A stretch of 6,451 nucleotides of DNA from Vampirovibrionales bacterium (GCA_025451145.1 JANWKX010000173.1:1-6451); one strand, 5' to 3'. Counted from the first letter of the stretch, positions 1 through 5,246 are shown. Numbers and translations: made by a program. Notes: generated by a model not told the origin, from the letters alone.

Positions 1-2
1 AA

Positions 3-326
3 GTGTCGGAGAACCGCAATTATCAACCGGCAAACAGCTATCCGAGAATCACATTGCATTGTCGGCGCTGTGGAAATGAATTTAATGTAAATGTACTCCG
101 TTTTCAAGGGCGCCAAGCCGTGGATTGTCAGATTTGCGGCCAGGTTTTTCCGGAAGAGTTGGGCCAGTCCTTTGCAAAAGCCCTCTATGAGATGTTTACC
201 GTGAAACATCAGTTGGAGAGCAGTGGCAGCGCCTTTGAAATTTCCTTTCTCTATAAATCCACCTTTAAGCAACCCCCTGCCCCGCATCCGTTTTCAGCAC
301 AAGATTTTCCAGAAGAGGATTCTTAA
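3..326 (+). CDS. Small zinc-ribbon protein, function unknown
   Basis: The 107-residue product has two CXXC knuckles, C20-R-R-C23 and C42-Q-I-C45, each followed by Gly and a hydrophobic residue (CGNEF, CGQVFP). This is the usual layout of a four-cysteine zinc ribbon with an 18-residue spacer. The rest is a short mixed helix (about residues 50-70) and a Pro-rich acidic tail. There is no signal peptide or membrane segment, so it should be cytosolic; whether it binds nucleic acid or protein cannot be told. The GTG at base 3 is the first start in the frame, but only two bases precede it, so no ribosome site is visible and the true start may lie outside the window. The stop overlaps the stop of the convergent ubiX in the bases TTAA. 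The coding call is fairly safe; the function is unknown. Confidence 0.72.
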   Translation: MSENRNYQPANSYPRITLHCRRCGNEFNVNVLRFQGRQAVDCQICGQVFPEELGQSFAKALYEMFTVKHQLESSGSAFEISFLYKSTFKQPPAPHPFSAQDFPEEDS

Positions 327-952
327 GTCCCCCATCGAGGGAAAAGACCATGATGGGGGAGTCCCAGATGATCCAGAATTTTTCCGATGGTGTAATTAAT
401 CTGCCCATCCAGGGACTTAAAGGCTTCCTGATAGAACGATAACACTGGCGGAATCATCAAGGCCCCTGCCTGATTCAGGCGAAGCATATTTTCCAGGTGA
501 ATCTGGTTAAAGGGGCTTTCTCTGGGAACCACAATCAATTTTCGAGCCTCCTTGATGGTCACATCGGCTGCGCGGGTGACCAGATTATCCGAGATTCCCG
601 AGGCCATTTTTCCAAGGGTTGCCATTGAGCATGGGATAATCACCATCCCCCGGGTTAGATAGGTTCCGCTGGCGGGGGGGGCTCCGAGTTGTTTATTGGA
701 GTAGCATTGCAGAAGATTTTTGTATTTTAGGTCTGTCAGGTTCAGATAATTGAGAATACTCTCTTTCTGCTCACTCCCAGGCGGCAGGGTGAGCTTCATC
801 TCTTCCAAAATCACCTGGTATGAATGGCCACTGATGATGAGTCCAGTTGGCTCACCCAGCTCCAATAGCGCCTTAACTAAGCGAAATCCGAGGATACTCC
901 CGGTCGCGCCGGTAATGGCAACAATGGTTGGATGTTGAGTAAGGGTGTCCAT
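323..952 (-). CDS. ubiX: UbiX/Pad1-family flavin prenyltransferase
   Basis: UbiX joins a dimethylallyl group to reduced FMN, making prenyl-FMN, the cofactor of UbiD-type decarboxylases in ubiquinone synthesis and aromatic acid breakdown. The 209-residue length is normal. Visible family signatures are the N-terminal FMN-binding TGATGS (14-19), APPASG (91-96), PCSM (107-110), the SDNLVTRAADVTIKE block (121-135) and VPRESP (142-147) followed by HLENMLRL (152-159). Y174 lies in the FY of the substrate lid, and the tail LFPRWG (203-208) is typical. By comparison with the Pseudomonas enzyme from memory, K134, R144, E145 and Y174 match active-site residues, while T17 sits where Ser is usual. The ATG at 952 fits the family N-terminus. 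It has no Shine-Dalgarno site, and a TATAAT lies only 8 bases upstream. No ubiD is in the window. It is probably soluble and dodecameric, as known for the family. Confidence 0.93.
   Translation of the reverse strand: MDTLTQHPTIVAITGATGSILGFRLVKALLELGEPTGLIISGHSYQVILEEMKLTLPPGSEQKESILNYLNLTDLKYKNLLQCYSNKQLGAPPASGTYLTRGMVIIPCSMATLGKMASGISDNLVTRAADVTIKEARKLIVVPRESPFNQIHLENMLRLNQAGALMIPPVLSFYQEAFKSLDGQINYTIGKILDHLGLPHHGLFPRWGT
328..360 (+). terminator. GC-rich hairpin just after the zinc-ribbon stop codon
   Basis: TCCCCCATC (328-336) pairs perfectly with GATGGGGGA (352-360), giving 9 bp around a 15-base loop. It starts two bases after the stop of the left gene, where a transcript end is expected. 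No T-run follows on the plus strand, so it is not a classical intrinsic terminator; it could stabilise the 3' end or help slow polymerase. It also encodes the last residues of ubiX on the other strand, so part of the complementarity may be coincidental. Confidence 0.35.
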
Positions 953-960
953 GGAGGCTT

Positions 961-988
961 ATTATAATCGGCCCATACCGTGAAACAA
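961..988 (-). promoter_or_regulatory. Promoter of ubiX, probably giving a leaderless mRNA
   Basis: On the minus strand a perfect TATAAT (966 to 961) lies 8 bases before the ubiX ATG. A weak -35, TTGTTT (988 to 983), stands 16 bases upstream. Transcription would start at about 952-954, leaving 0-2 bases of leader, which agrees with the absence of a ribosome binding site. The consensus match and spacing are seen; leaderless translation is inferred. Confidence 0.55.
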
Positions 989-1019
989 AGCGAATGATTT
1001 TAAGGATTTTCGATTTTAT

Positions 1020-1225
1020 GAACCTAACCGAGAAATATTTAGGGCGGAGTAAATGCTAGAGGCTAAGCGAAACGCAGTGGAGTGTTATAAAGAATTTTTC
1101 GGATTTCCAACGAGGCACGCCTGCCGAGTTGGCCAGAGAACCGGAGTTTACAAGAGAGTAAATGAGGATTCGAGCACCGTATCGACAACGTAGATACCCG
1201 TCATGGATGTTTTTCGGTTAGGTTC
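1020..1225 (+). ncRNA. Candidate structured non-coding RNA, no known family recognised
   Basis: The two ends pair as one helix: 1020-1047 with 1198-1225 gives 27 of 28 pairs (22 Watson-Crick, 5 G-U, one G-A mismatch at 1042/1203). All five non-Watson-Crick pairs are G-U when the plus strand is the RNA; on the minus strand they would be A-C mismatches. The plus strand is therefore favoured.

Inside there are further stems. GTATC 1179-1183 pairs with GATAC 1193-1197, directly abutting the closing helix. TTTAC 1147-1151 pairs with GTAAA 1158-1162. A branched arm at 1097-1146 includes CCAAC/GTTGG, tandem G-A pairs and GGC/GCC. A small GCG-AAA-CGC hairpin lies at 1067-1075. The last base of the right arm is also the last base of the helical-repeat gene's stop codon (TAG on the minus strand). 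No convincing plus-strand promoter or terminator is visible, and I match it to no known class. A decayed inverted-repeat element is the main alternative. Confidence 0.5.
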
Positions 1226-2112
1226 TAGGCGGCTGTGGCCAATGAGGCTAATACATTTGAGAATTTGTTCAACATTAGGTAGGAGAAGGTGTTGTCATCA
1301 ATTTGAGCGGCGGTTAACGCCAATTGCGGATCCGGGAGCTGGGTCAAAAATTGCATCAAGATACTGGGATCGACCATTTGGAATAAATCCAGCAAATTGG
1401 CTTTGGGAAAGGAAGACATGACATTCATAAAGCTTTCTTGAGGAATCATCGTTAGTAGTTGGGGATCTTTTTGAACCGACTGAAACGTGTATTCAAAGAT
1501 ATGTTTGTCGCCCAATTGCTTCATGCCATTCAGAATCATCACTTTATCCAGTTGGCGGAACATACTGCAAAGCTCTCTTTGGGACAACTGCTCGGTATTT
1601 TGCCCGGTAATGTTCATCATGAGTTGTTGCAACATTTGTAAAGGCATATTTTTAAAGCCACTGGCCATATCGGTGACATTTAAACGTTGTGAGCGAAGAA
1701 TATTGAAAATAATTTCAGTCGGAAAAAGCTGCATCAATGTTCTCAGAGGAATCACGGATAACAGCATTTGCATGACCTGCTCTTTGGGAAGGTAATTCAT
1801 AAACAAGAGTAAATCATCACGTTGAAAGAAGTTCATCCCGTTGATAAGCTGTGAAGGCTGAAGATAGGGCAGAATGGAAATGACATCTTGCCGCTGTAAT
1901 AGCCGAATAATAAAAAATTTGTTTTCGCTGATGTCCAGTTGATTCAGAATGTCCTGTAACTGCTCCGGTGTATAATCACTAACGCTATTTGTAGCCCTTG
2001 TTGAGGAATTATTATCCACCGCCGTGGGCGTAAAATAGGTATCTAAACCGGTTGCCTGTAGATAACCTAAATATGGTGTTAAATCCACACCGTTTAAAGC
2101 ACTAACTCGCAC
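1225..2112 (-). CDS. Methionine-rich alpha-helical repeat protein, function unknown
   Basis: The product is 295 residues, with no signal peptide, no membrane segment and one cysteine (C182). After a polar Ser/Thr/Asn-rich stretch (about 31-48) the protein is nearly all predicted amphipathic helix. It is built from units of 21-24 residues of the form hydrophobic helix, Leu-Pro turn, hydrophobic helix: 76-98, 99-122, 123-144, then less regular, and again 217-237 and 238-260. The recurring pattern is LxxLxPxxLPxxxLxxML. About 20 residues are Met, an unusually high share. The repeat style recalls the superhelical MgtE N-terminal domain and FliG ARM-like repeats, but there is no transporter or flagellar gene nearby and I cannot assign it. 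A scaffold or protein-binding role is inference. The GTG start is chosen because AGAGGG lies about 7 bases upstream. The gene is divergent from rpe and ends where the candidate RNA begins. Confidence 0.82.
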   Translation of the reverse strand: MRVSALNGVDLTPYLGYLQATGLDTYFTPTAVDNNSSTRATNSVSDYTPEQLQDILNQLDISENKFFIIRLLQRQDVISILPYLQPSQLINGMNFFQRDDLLLFMNYLPKEQVMQMLLSVIPLRTLMQLFPTEIIFNILRSQRLNVTDMASGFKNMPLQMLQQLMMNITGQNTEQLSQRELCSMFRQLDKVMILNGMKQLGDKHIFEYTFQSVQKDPQLLTMIPQESFMNVMSSFPKANLLDLFQMVDPSILMQFLTQLPDPQLALTAAQIDDNTFSYLMLNKFSNVLASLATAA

Positions 2113-2123
2113 GCCGCACCCTC

Positions 2124-2160
2124 TCTATCACCGTTACTCTTGTGTTGCCCCTGTGATAGA
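2124..2160 (-). promoter_or_regulatory. 8-bp inverted repeat in the leader of the helical-repeat gene
   Basis: TCTATCAC (2124-2131) and GTGATAGA (2153-2160) are perfect inverted copies 21 bases apart, ending 12 bases before the GTG start and touching its ribosome site AGAGGG. As RNA it would be a stem-loop beside the ribosome site; as DNA it could be an operator for a dimeric regulator. Only the repeat itself is seen. Confidence 0.4.
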
Positions 2161-2321
2161 TATCGTCAAGATATATAGATTCTCTCTTTTTTAAACAGAT
2201 TTGTTACAAGTTTTAACAATTCGGTTTTTTTGGGTTTTTCTGTTTGCGTAAATCGGCCCTTTATGCTATCCCTTAAGCATCAATTCCTCTAATTAATATC
2301 TTCTCTTACTTCTCTTCTCAT

Positions 2322-2353
2322 AGACGGCAGGGTTCTGTCGTCTTTCTATTTTT
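2322..2353 (+). terminator. Intrinsic terminator (+) upstream of rpe
   Basis: AGACGGCAG (2322-2330) pairs along its full 9 bases (one G-U) with CTGTCGTCT (2335-2343) across the tetraloop GGTT. TTCTATTTTT follows at once. Stem, short loop and T-run make a strong rho-independent terminator for plus-strand transcription. No plus-strand gene precedes it: the nearest upstream gene runs the other way. It therefore ends a short unannotated transcript, insulates rpe, or acts as an attenuator. Confidence 0.72.
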
Positions 2354-2403
2354 AAAGGCACCTGATACCAAGAGAATCTTCAAGTCCAAGGGGCTATGTC
2401 GTG

Positions 2404-2412
2404 TGATACAAT
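2404..2412 (+). promoter_or_regulatory. Extended -10 promoter of rpe, probably leaderless
   Basis: TGATACAAT is an extended -10 (TGN followed by TACAAT). Only 6 bases separate it from the rpe ATG at 2419, so transcription should begin at or within a base or two of the start codon. No Shine-Dalgarno sequence is present and no good -35 is seen, which extended -10 promoters can tolerate. Confidence 0.6.
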
Positions 2413-2418
2413 ACCCCT

Positions 2419-3108
2419 ATGCCTAGCCCTCGATATACAACTGAGCCTTTGGTTGCGCCATCGATTTTATCCGCGGATTTTGCGCGTTTGGGTGAAGCCC
2501 TTTCTGATTTGAAAAAAGCCAATGCGGACTGGGTACATGTGGATGTGATGGATGGTCATTTTGTACCGAATTTAACCATTGGTCCGCCGGTCATTGAATC
2601 TTTAAGACAATACAGTGATTTGCCCTTTGATGTGCATCTGATGATTGAGCATCCGGAATTATCCATTGCGGATTATAAGGCTGCCGGGGCGGATATTATA
2701 ACGGTGCATTGGGAGGCTTCAACCCATCTGGATAGAATCTTAAACCGGATTAAGGAGCTTGGCGCCATGGCGGGTCTATCGCTGAATCCTGCCACACCCA
2801 TTGAACTGCTTGAAGATGTTTTGGATGTGGTGGATATGGTGTTAATTATGTCGGTCAACCCTGGGTTTGGCGGGCAAAAATTTATCCCCAATACCCTCCA
2901 TAAAATACAACGCCTAAAACAGATGATTGGTGAAAGGGAGATCCTGATTGAGGTGGATGGTGGCGTTTTGCCTGCCAATGCAATGGCGATTCGAGAGGCA
3001 GGCGCCAATATTTTGGTGGCAGGGTCAGCTGTTTTTAATGCCAAGACTTCCATGGCAGATGCGATTACAAAATTGCGCCAAGGATCGCCAGCGGAATGCG
3101 TTTCTTAA
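2419..3108 (+). CDS. rpe: Ribulose-phosphate 3-epimerase
   Basis: This cytosolic TIM-barrel enzyme interconverts D-ribulose 5-phosphate and D-xylulose 5-phosphate in the pentose phosphate pathway (and the Calvin cycle where present). The 229 residues cover the full family length. Signatures are APSILSADF (13-21), VHVDVMDGHFVPN (39-51), DVHLM (71-75), MSVNPGFGGQ (144-153), VDGG (179-182) and AGSAVF (201-206). Metal ligands and acid/base residues by family knowledge are H40, D42, H73 and D180, all present; the phosphate-binding loops GFGG and AGS are intact. The closest remembered relatives are cyanobacterial and Gram-positive Rpe. About ten extra residues precede the usual start, but no better ATG exists and the extended -10 points to this one. 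The 3' end overlaps the next gene by 13 bases, suggesting co-transcription and coupled translation. Confidence 0.97.
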   Translation: MPSPRYTTEPLVAPSILSADFARLGEALSDLKKANADWVHVDVMDGHFVPNLTIGPPVIESLRQYSDLPFDVHLMIEHPELSIADYKAAGADIITVHWEASTHLDRILNRIKELGAMAGLSLNPATPIELLEDVLDVVDMVLIMSVNPGFGGQKFIPNTLHKIQRLKQMIGEREILIEVDGGVLPANAMAIREAGANILVAGSAVFNAKTSMADAITKLRQGSPAECVS

Positions 3109-3800
3109 ATATCGCTTTAGTCATCCTAATGCTGGGATTTATCGGACTATCACTGTCCTATATCACCTATGCAGAAGAAGAAAGCCATAGTATCTATGAT
3201 TCCAGATCCAGTTGGAATCGTTCAGGGGAAGACGACCATAGAAAATATTTTTTACCTGTATTGCCGCCCTATGGAAAAACCGATTTTACAGAGTTCAATG
3301 ATTATCGTAATTTGCCTTATGCGCCTTATGCAGCGTTACAGTTGACAAGAAGTGTCCACTATAATCAGGTCTCCTTAGCACCGGGTTATTACCTGGTAAA
3401 GCTGGATATTGGACCGATGCCGGACGCTGCAGGAAACATCGTGACGGGGGACTCGGAATCACAGAAGTCCACGACACAGGAAGATCTTTCTGATAGGCCA
3501 CTGGGGTTTCGCCAGCGACGGAGAATGAGAAAGCGTGTTTATCCCATGCTGCCTCAAAATCAAACTCAGACGGGCCAGGTTCCCAGTATTAACTTGATTA
3601 TTAAACGTGGTGGAGGAATTGAAGCCACAATTCCTGTGCAAGCTTCTGAGCCCTTGAATCCGCCTTTGAAAAAAGAGGCATCCGTCAATCTGGTGAGTGA
3701 ATCAGGTGATGTTTTAACGCCGGAAATCCTGTATTTGAAGTATTGTGTGCAACAAGTCTGTTACAGATCGGCCCCGTTAATGGCCGGTCTGGTACAATAA
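3096..3800 (+). CDS. Exported protein with a C-terminal CX4C pair, function unknown
   Basis: The 234-residue product starts with a clear signal peptide: MR, a hydrophobic core of residues 4-22, and a likely cut after A26 (ITYA before EEES). An uncleaved N-terminal anchor is possible. The mature part has an acidic start, an APGYYLVKL beta-like segment (95-103), and a polybasic patch (R139-R147, eight Arg/Lys among F-R-Q-R-R-R-M-R-K-R). Further beta-like strands occupy 163-182. The end contains C217 and C222 in a YLKYCVQQVCYRSAP context. That last motif resembles the strand-Cys-turn-Cys region of DsbD N-terminal-like domains, which would suggest redox or folding work outside the cytoplasm, but the rest does not confirm it. 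Translation starts inside the end of rpe (13-base overlap), with AAGGA 11 bases upstream, so coupling to rpe is likely. The gene is secure; the role is not. Confidence 0.82.
   Translation: MRFLNIALVILMLGFIGLSLSYITYAEEESHSIYDSRSSWNRSGEDDHRKYFLPVLPPYGKTDFTEFNDYRNLPYAPYAALQLTRSVHYNQVSLAPGYYLVKLDIGPMPDAAGNIVTGDSESQKSTTQEDLSDRPLGFRQRRRMRKRVYPMLPQNQTQTGQVPSINLIIKRGGGIEATIPVQASEPLNPPLKKEASVNLVSESGDVLTPEILYLKYCVQQVCYRSAPLMAGLVQ
3790..3798 (+). promoter_or_regulatory. Possible extended -10 promoter before the 108-residue gene
   Basis: TGGTACAAT has the same extended -10 form as the rpe promoter (TGN plus TACAAT). It would start transcription near 3805, about 57 bases before the ATG at 3862. No -35 is recognisable, and the site overlaps the end of the upstream gene, so chance cannot be excluded. 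Confidence 0.35.
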
Positions 3801-3815
3801 AAAATCAGGAACCGT

Positions 3816-3840
3816 TCAATGGGTTTAAGACCTTCATTGA
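3816..3840 (+). other. Hairpin between the exported protein gene and the 108-residue gene
   Basis: TCAATG-GGT (3816-3824) pairs with ACC and CATTGA (3830-3832, 3835-3840), giving 9 bp with a TT bulge and a TTAAG loop. No real T-run follows, so termination would be partial at best. It may serve as an mRNA processing or attenuation point inside an operon. Confidence 0.35.
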
Positions 3841-3861
3841 GATTTAGTTTGCGGAGCGGGT

Positions 3862-4188
3862 ATGATATTAGAGGCATTTAGCATCGTATTACGTCAAGGC
3901 TATTGTGCGGAAAACACTGCTGCTGGTCCTACTGCTATGGATATTCTTCACCATTGGCTAAGAGCGATTTTGTCGAAGCCTTTTCCCGAAGGGAATGTGG
4001 AAAAAGTAATCCATGCTGAAATCTCAATGTTGTGTTGTGAAGAGCAGGTTGCCTTTATGCCGAGATCCAGAAGTGGCGAATCGCTTTTGAAAACCCTGTA
4101 CTATTACTGTGAAAGTTATGAGCAGTGGCAGTTTAACCGGTGGCTTCATCATGTAAAGCCCCATTATTTCAATCGACAATTGAGCTAG
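3862..4188 (+). CDS. Small cytosolic protein of unknown function
   Basis: The product is 108 residues, with no signal peptide or membrane segment, and I do not recognise it. It looks like a compact helical protein: helix about 2-12, a helix at 24-38 rich in His/Trp (MDILHHWLRAIL), 46-60 ending in C58-C59, and 72-97 with many aromatics (LYYYCESYEQWQFNRWLHH). Cysteines at 15, 58, 59 and 83 and histidines at 30, 31, 51, 96, 97 and 101 could hold a metal, but no standard motif fits. The start is supported by GGAG 5 bases before the ATG. It lies 61 bases after the exported-protein gene, same strand, possibly in the same transcript. The promoter of the desaturase lies across its last codons, so the two genes are probably controlled separately. 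Confidence 0.68.
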   Translation: MILEAFSIVLRQGYCAENTAAGPTAMDILHHWLRAILSKPFPEGNVEKVIHAEISMLCCEEQVAFMPRSRSGESLLKTLYYYCESYEQWQFNRWLHHVKPHYFNRQLS

Positions 4189-4201
4189 GCAAAGCTATAC
4201 T
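4173..4201 (+). promoter_or_regulatory. Sigma-70 type promoter of the desaturase
   Basis: TCGACA (4173-4178, 5 of 6 to consensus) and TATACT (4196-4201, 5 of 6) are separated by exactly 17 bases. Transcription would start near 4208, leaving a leader of 30-85 bases depending on the start codon used. The -35 and the spacer lie in the last codons of the upstream gene. Confidence 0.7.
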
Positions 4202-4240
4202 TTTATTTTCAAATGGTAGCGCTTTTGCCAAATTACAGTT

Positions 4241-5224
4241 ATGCTATGCGTAGCTTCAATGGTACACCCTGAATCAATAAGGAATCATGTTTTGTTTTCA
4301 CGACCGGCCTACGCTAAAAATAGTCAACTTAAGGTTGAGACACTCGTTGTTATTGCACTATTCCACCTTCTTGCACTCTTAGCACCCTTTACCTTTACTT
4401 GGGCAGGATTGATTACGTTTATCGTCTTGGTATATGCCACAGGGACCTTTGGTATCACCTTGGGTTATCACCGACTTTTAACCCATAACGGGTTTAAAAC
4501 CGTAAAGCCCATTAAATATTTCTTTGTTTTTGTGGCCTGCTTGGCCTTACAGGGCGGACCTATTTTTTGGGTTTCCACGCACCGGCTTCACCACAAGGAG
4601 TCCGATCAGGATATGGATCCCCATACGCCTAAGCATGGATTCTGGTGGGCCCATATGATTTGGAACTTCTATACGCATCCATTACTGGATGAAGCAGGTA
4701 AAAATCGCTATGCCATGGATTTACAAAGTGATCCGGTTATGCGGTTTTTCGAGAAATACTTTTTTGGAATCTTTTTAGCCTTTCATGCCGCCCTCTATGC
4801 TGTTGGATACCATTTTGGCGGATGGCACCTTGGTCTTTCCCTCGTGATTTGGGGTGGTATCCTCAGAACCGTCTATGTGTGGCATGTCACCTGGCTGGTC
4901 AATTCTGCGACCCATATTTGGGGCTATCAGAACTATGCCCTCAAGGATGACAGTAAAAACGCCTGGTGGGTTGCACTGCTGACTTATGGCGAAGGGTGGC
5001 ACAATAATCATCATTCGGATCAACGTTCTGCCCGACATGGCCACTTATGGTACGAGATTGATCTTTCATTCTCTATTGTTCAACTGTTGGAAAAACTTGG
5101 GCTCGTCAGTGACGTCATACATCCCAGGTTGAAACGCTTGCGCATGAACAAATCATCCTTGGGGTTTATTGAGAAGGCCAAGGCAGGTCTTGATGCGAAG
5201 GTTCCCATCAGACAAGCCAATTGA
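4241..5224 (+). CDS. desC: Acyl-lipid / acyl-CoA delta-9 type fatty acid desaturase (DesC-like)
   Basis: This membrane di-iron enzyme uses O2 to introduce a double bond into saturated acyl chains, keeping membranes fluid. It has 327 residues at most. The three histidine boxes are HRLLTH (77-82), HRLHH (114-118) and HNNHH (254-258), with the further family blocks GITLGYHR (71-78), QGGPIFWVSTH (104-114), WLVNSATH (218-225) and GEGWHNNHH (250-258). Hydrophobic segments at about 33-68, 92-103 and 173-208 match the two paired membrane passes. Similarity to cyanobacterial DesC is high in memory.

The start is uncertain. ATG at 4241 or 4259 has no ribosome site, whereas TTG at 4292 has AAGGA 8 bases before it and would remove 17 weakly conserved residues. 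The gene has its own promoter and ends in a hairpin shared with the opposing gene. Position specificity and substrate (lipid or CoA) cannot be read from sequence. Confidence 0.94.
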   Translation: MLCVASMVHPESIRNHVLFSRPAYAKNSQLKVETLVVIALFHLLALLAPFTFTWAGLITFIVLVYATGTFGITLGYHRLLTHNGFKTVKPIKYFFVFVACLALQGGPIFWVSTHRLHHKESDQDMDPHTPKHGFWWAHMIWNFYTHPLLDEAGKNRYAMDLQSDPVMRFFEKYFFGIFLAFHAALYAVGYHFGGWHLGLSLVIWGGILRTVYVWHVTWLVNSATHIWGYQNYALKDDSKNAWWVALLTYGEGWHNNHHSDQRSARHGHLWYEIDLSFSIVQLLEKLGLVSDVIHPRLKRLRMNKSSLGFIEKAKAGLDAKVPIRQAN

Positions 5225-5227
5225 AGA

Positions 5228-5246
5228 AGCCCTGACTGTTAGGGCT
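5228..5246. terminator. Hairpin between convergent desaturase and SRPBCC genes
   Basis: AGCCCT (5228-5233) and AGGGCT (5241-5246) form a perfect 6-bp stem with a 7-base loop. It spans the 14-base gap and the stop codon of the minus-strand gene. Its position suits a bidirectional terminator, but neither side has a proper T-run (minus side TTCTTC only), so it is weak or factor-assisted. Confidence 0.5.

Larger units (their letters stand above)
2113..2418. other. Divergent intergenic region between the helical-repeat gene and rpe
   Basis: This is AT-rich and has no plausible gene. It contains, left to right, the leader of the minus-strand gene with an inverted repeat (2124-2160) and a cluster of GATA/TATA-rich sequence (2156-2178), where an ill-defined minus-strand TATATA could serve as a -10. 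After that come a T-rich stretch (2220-2245), a pyrimidine-rich tract (2285-2320), a plus-strand terminator hairpin (2322-2353) and the rpe promoter. Confidence 0.6.

Noticed and set aside
1020..1035. AACCTAACCGA resembles a stretch of the Ll.LtrB group II intron
   Set aside because: The likeness is about 11 bases only; no domain V, no intron boundaries and no reverse transcriptase are present.
1083..1091. TGTTATAAA, an extended -10-like sequence inside the candidate RNA
   Set aside because: No -35, and a start near 1098 would leave out the 5' half of the closing helix; chance in AT-rich sequence is likely.
1163..1222. Short plus-strand reading frame MRIRAPYRQRRYPSWMFFG inside the candidate RNA
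   Set aside because: Only 19 codons, no ribosome site at a sensible distance, and its bases are explained by the RNA helices.
1020..1225. Segment considered as a MITE or insertion element
   Set aside because: No clear target-site duplication flanks it, and all imperfect pairs are G-U on one strand; kept only as an alternative explanation.
1487..1795. Plus-strand open frame opposite the helical-repeat gene
   Set aside because: Cys- and Leu-rich nonsense composition, no ribosome site; the minus-strand frame is three times longer and has repeat structure.
2201..2235. TTGTTA/TAACAA hairpin followed by a T-run, as a plus-strand terminator
   Set aside because: The stem is 6 bp of almost pure A-T and the T-run begins several bases later; it would be too weak.
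2673..3053. Minus-strand open frame of 126 codons opposite rpe
   Set aside because: rpe is certain in this stretch; the antisense protein is a Ser/Ile/Pro-rich sequence typical of shadow frames.
4775..5044. Minus-strand open frame opposite the desaturase
   Set aside because: It lies entirely within the conserved desaturase and has no ribosome site or family features; an antisense shadow.
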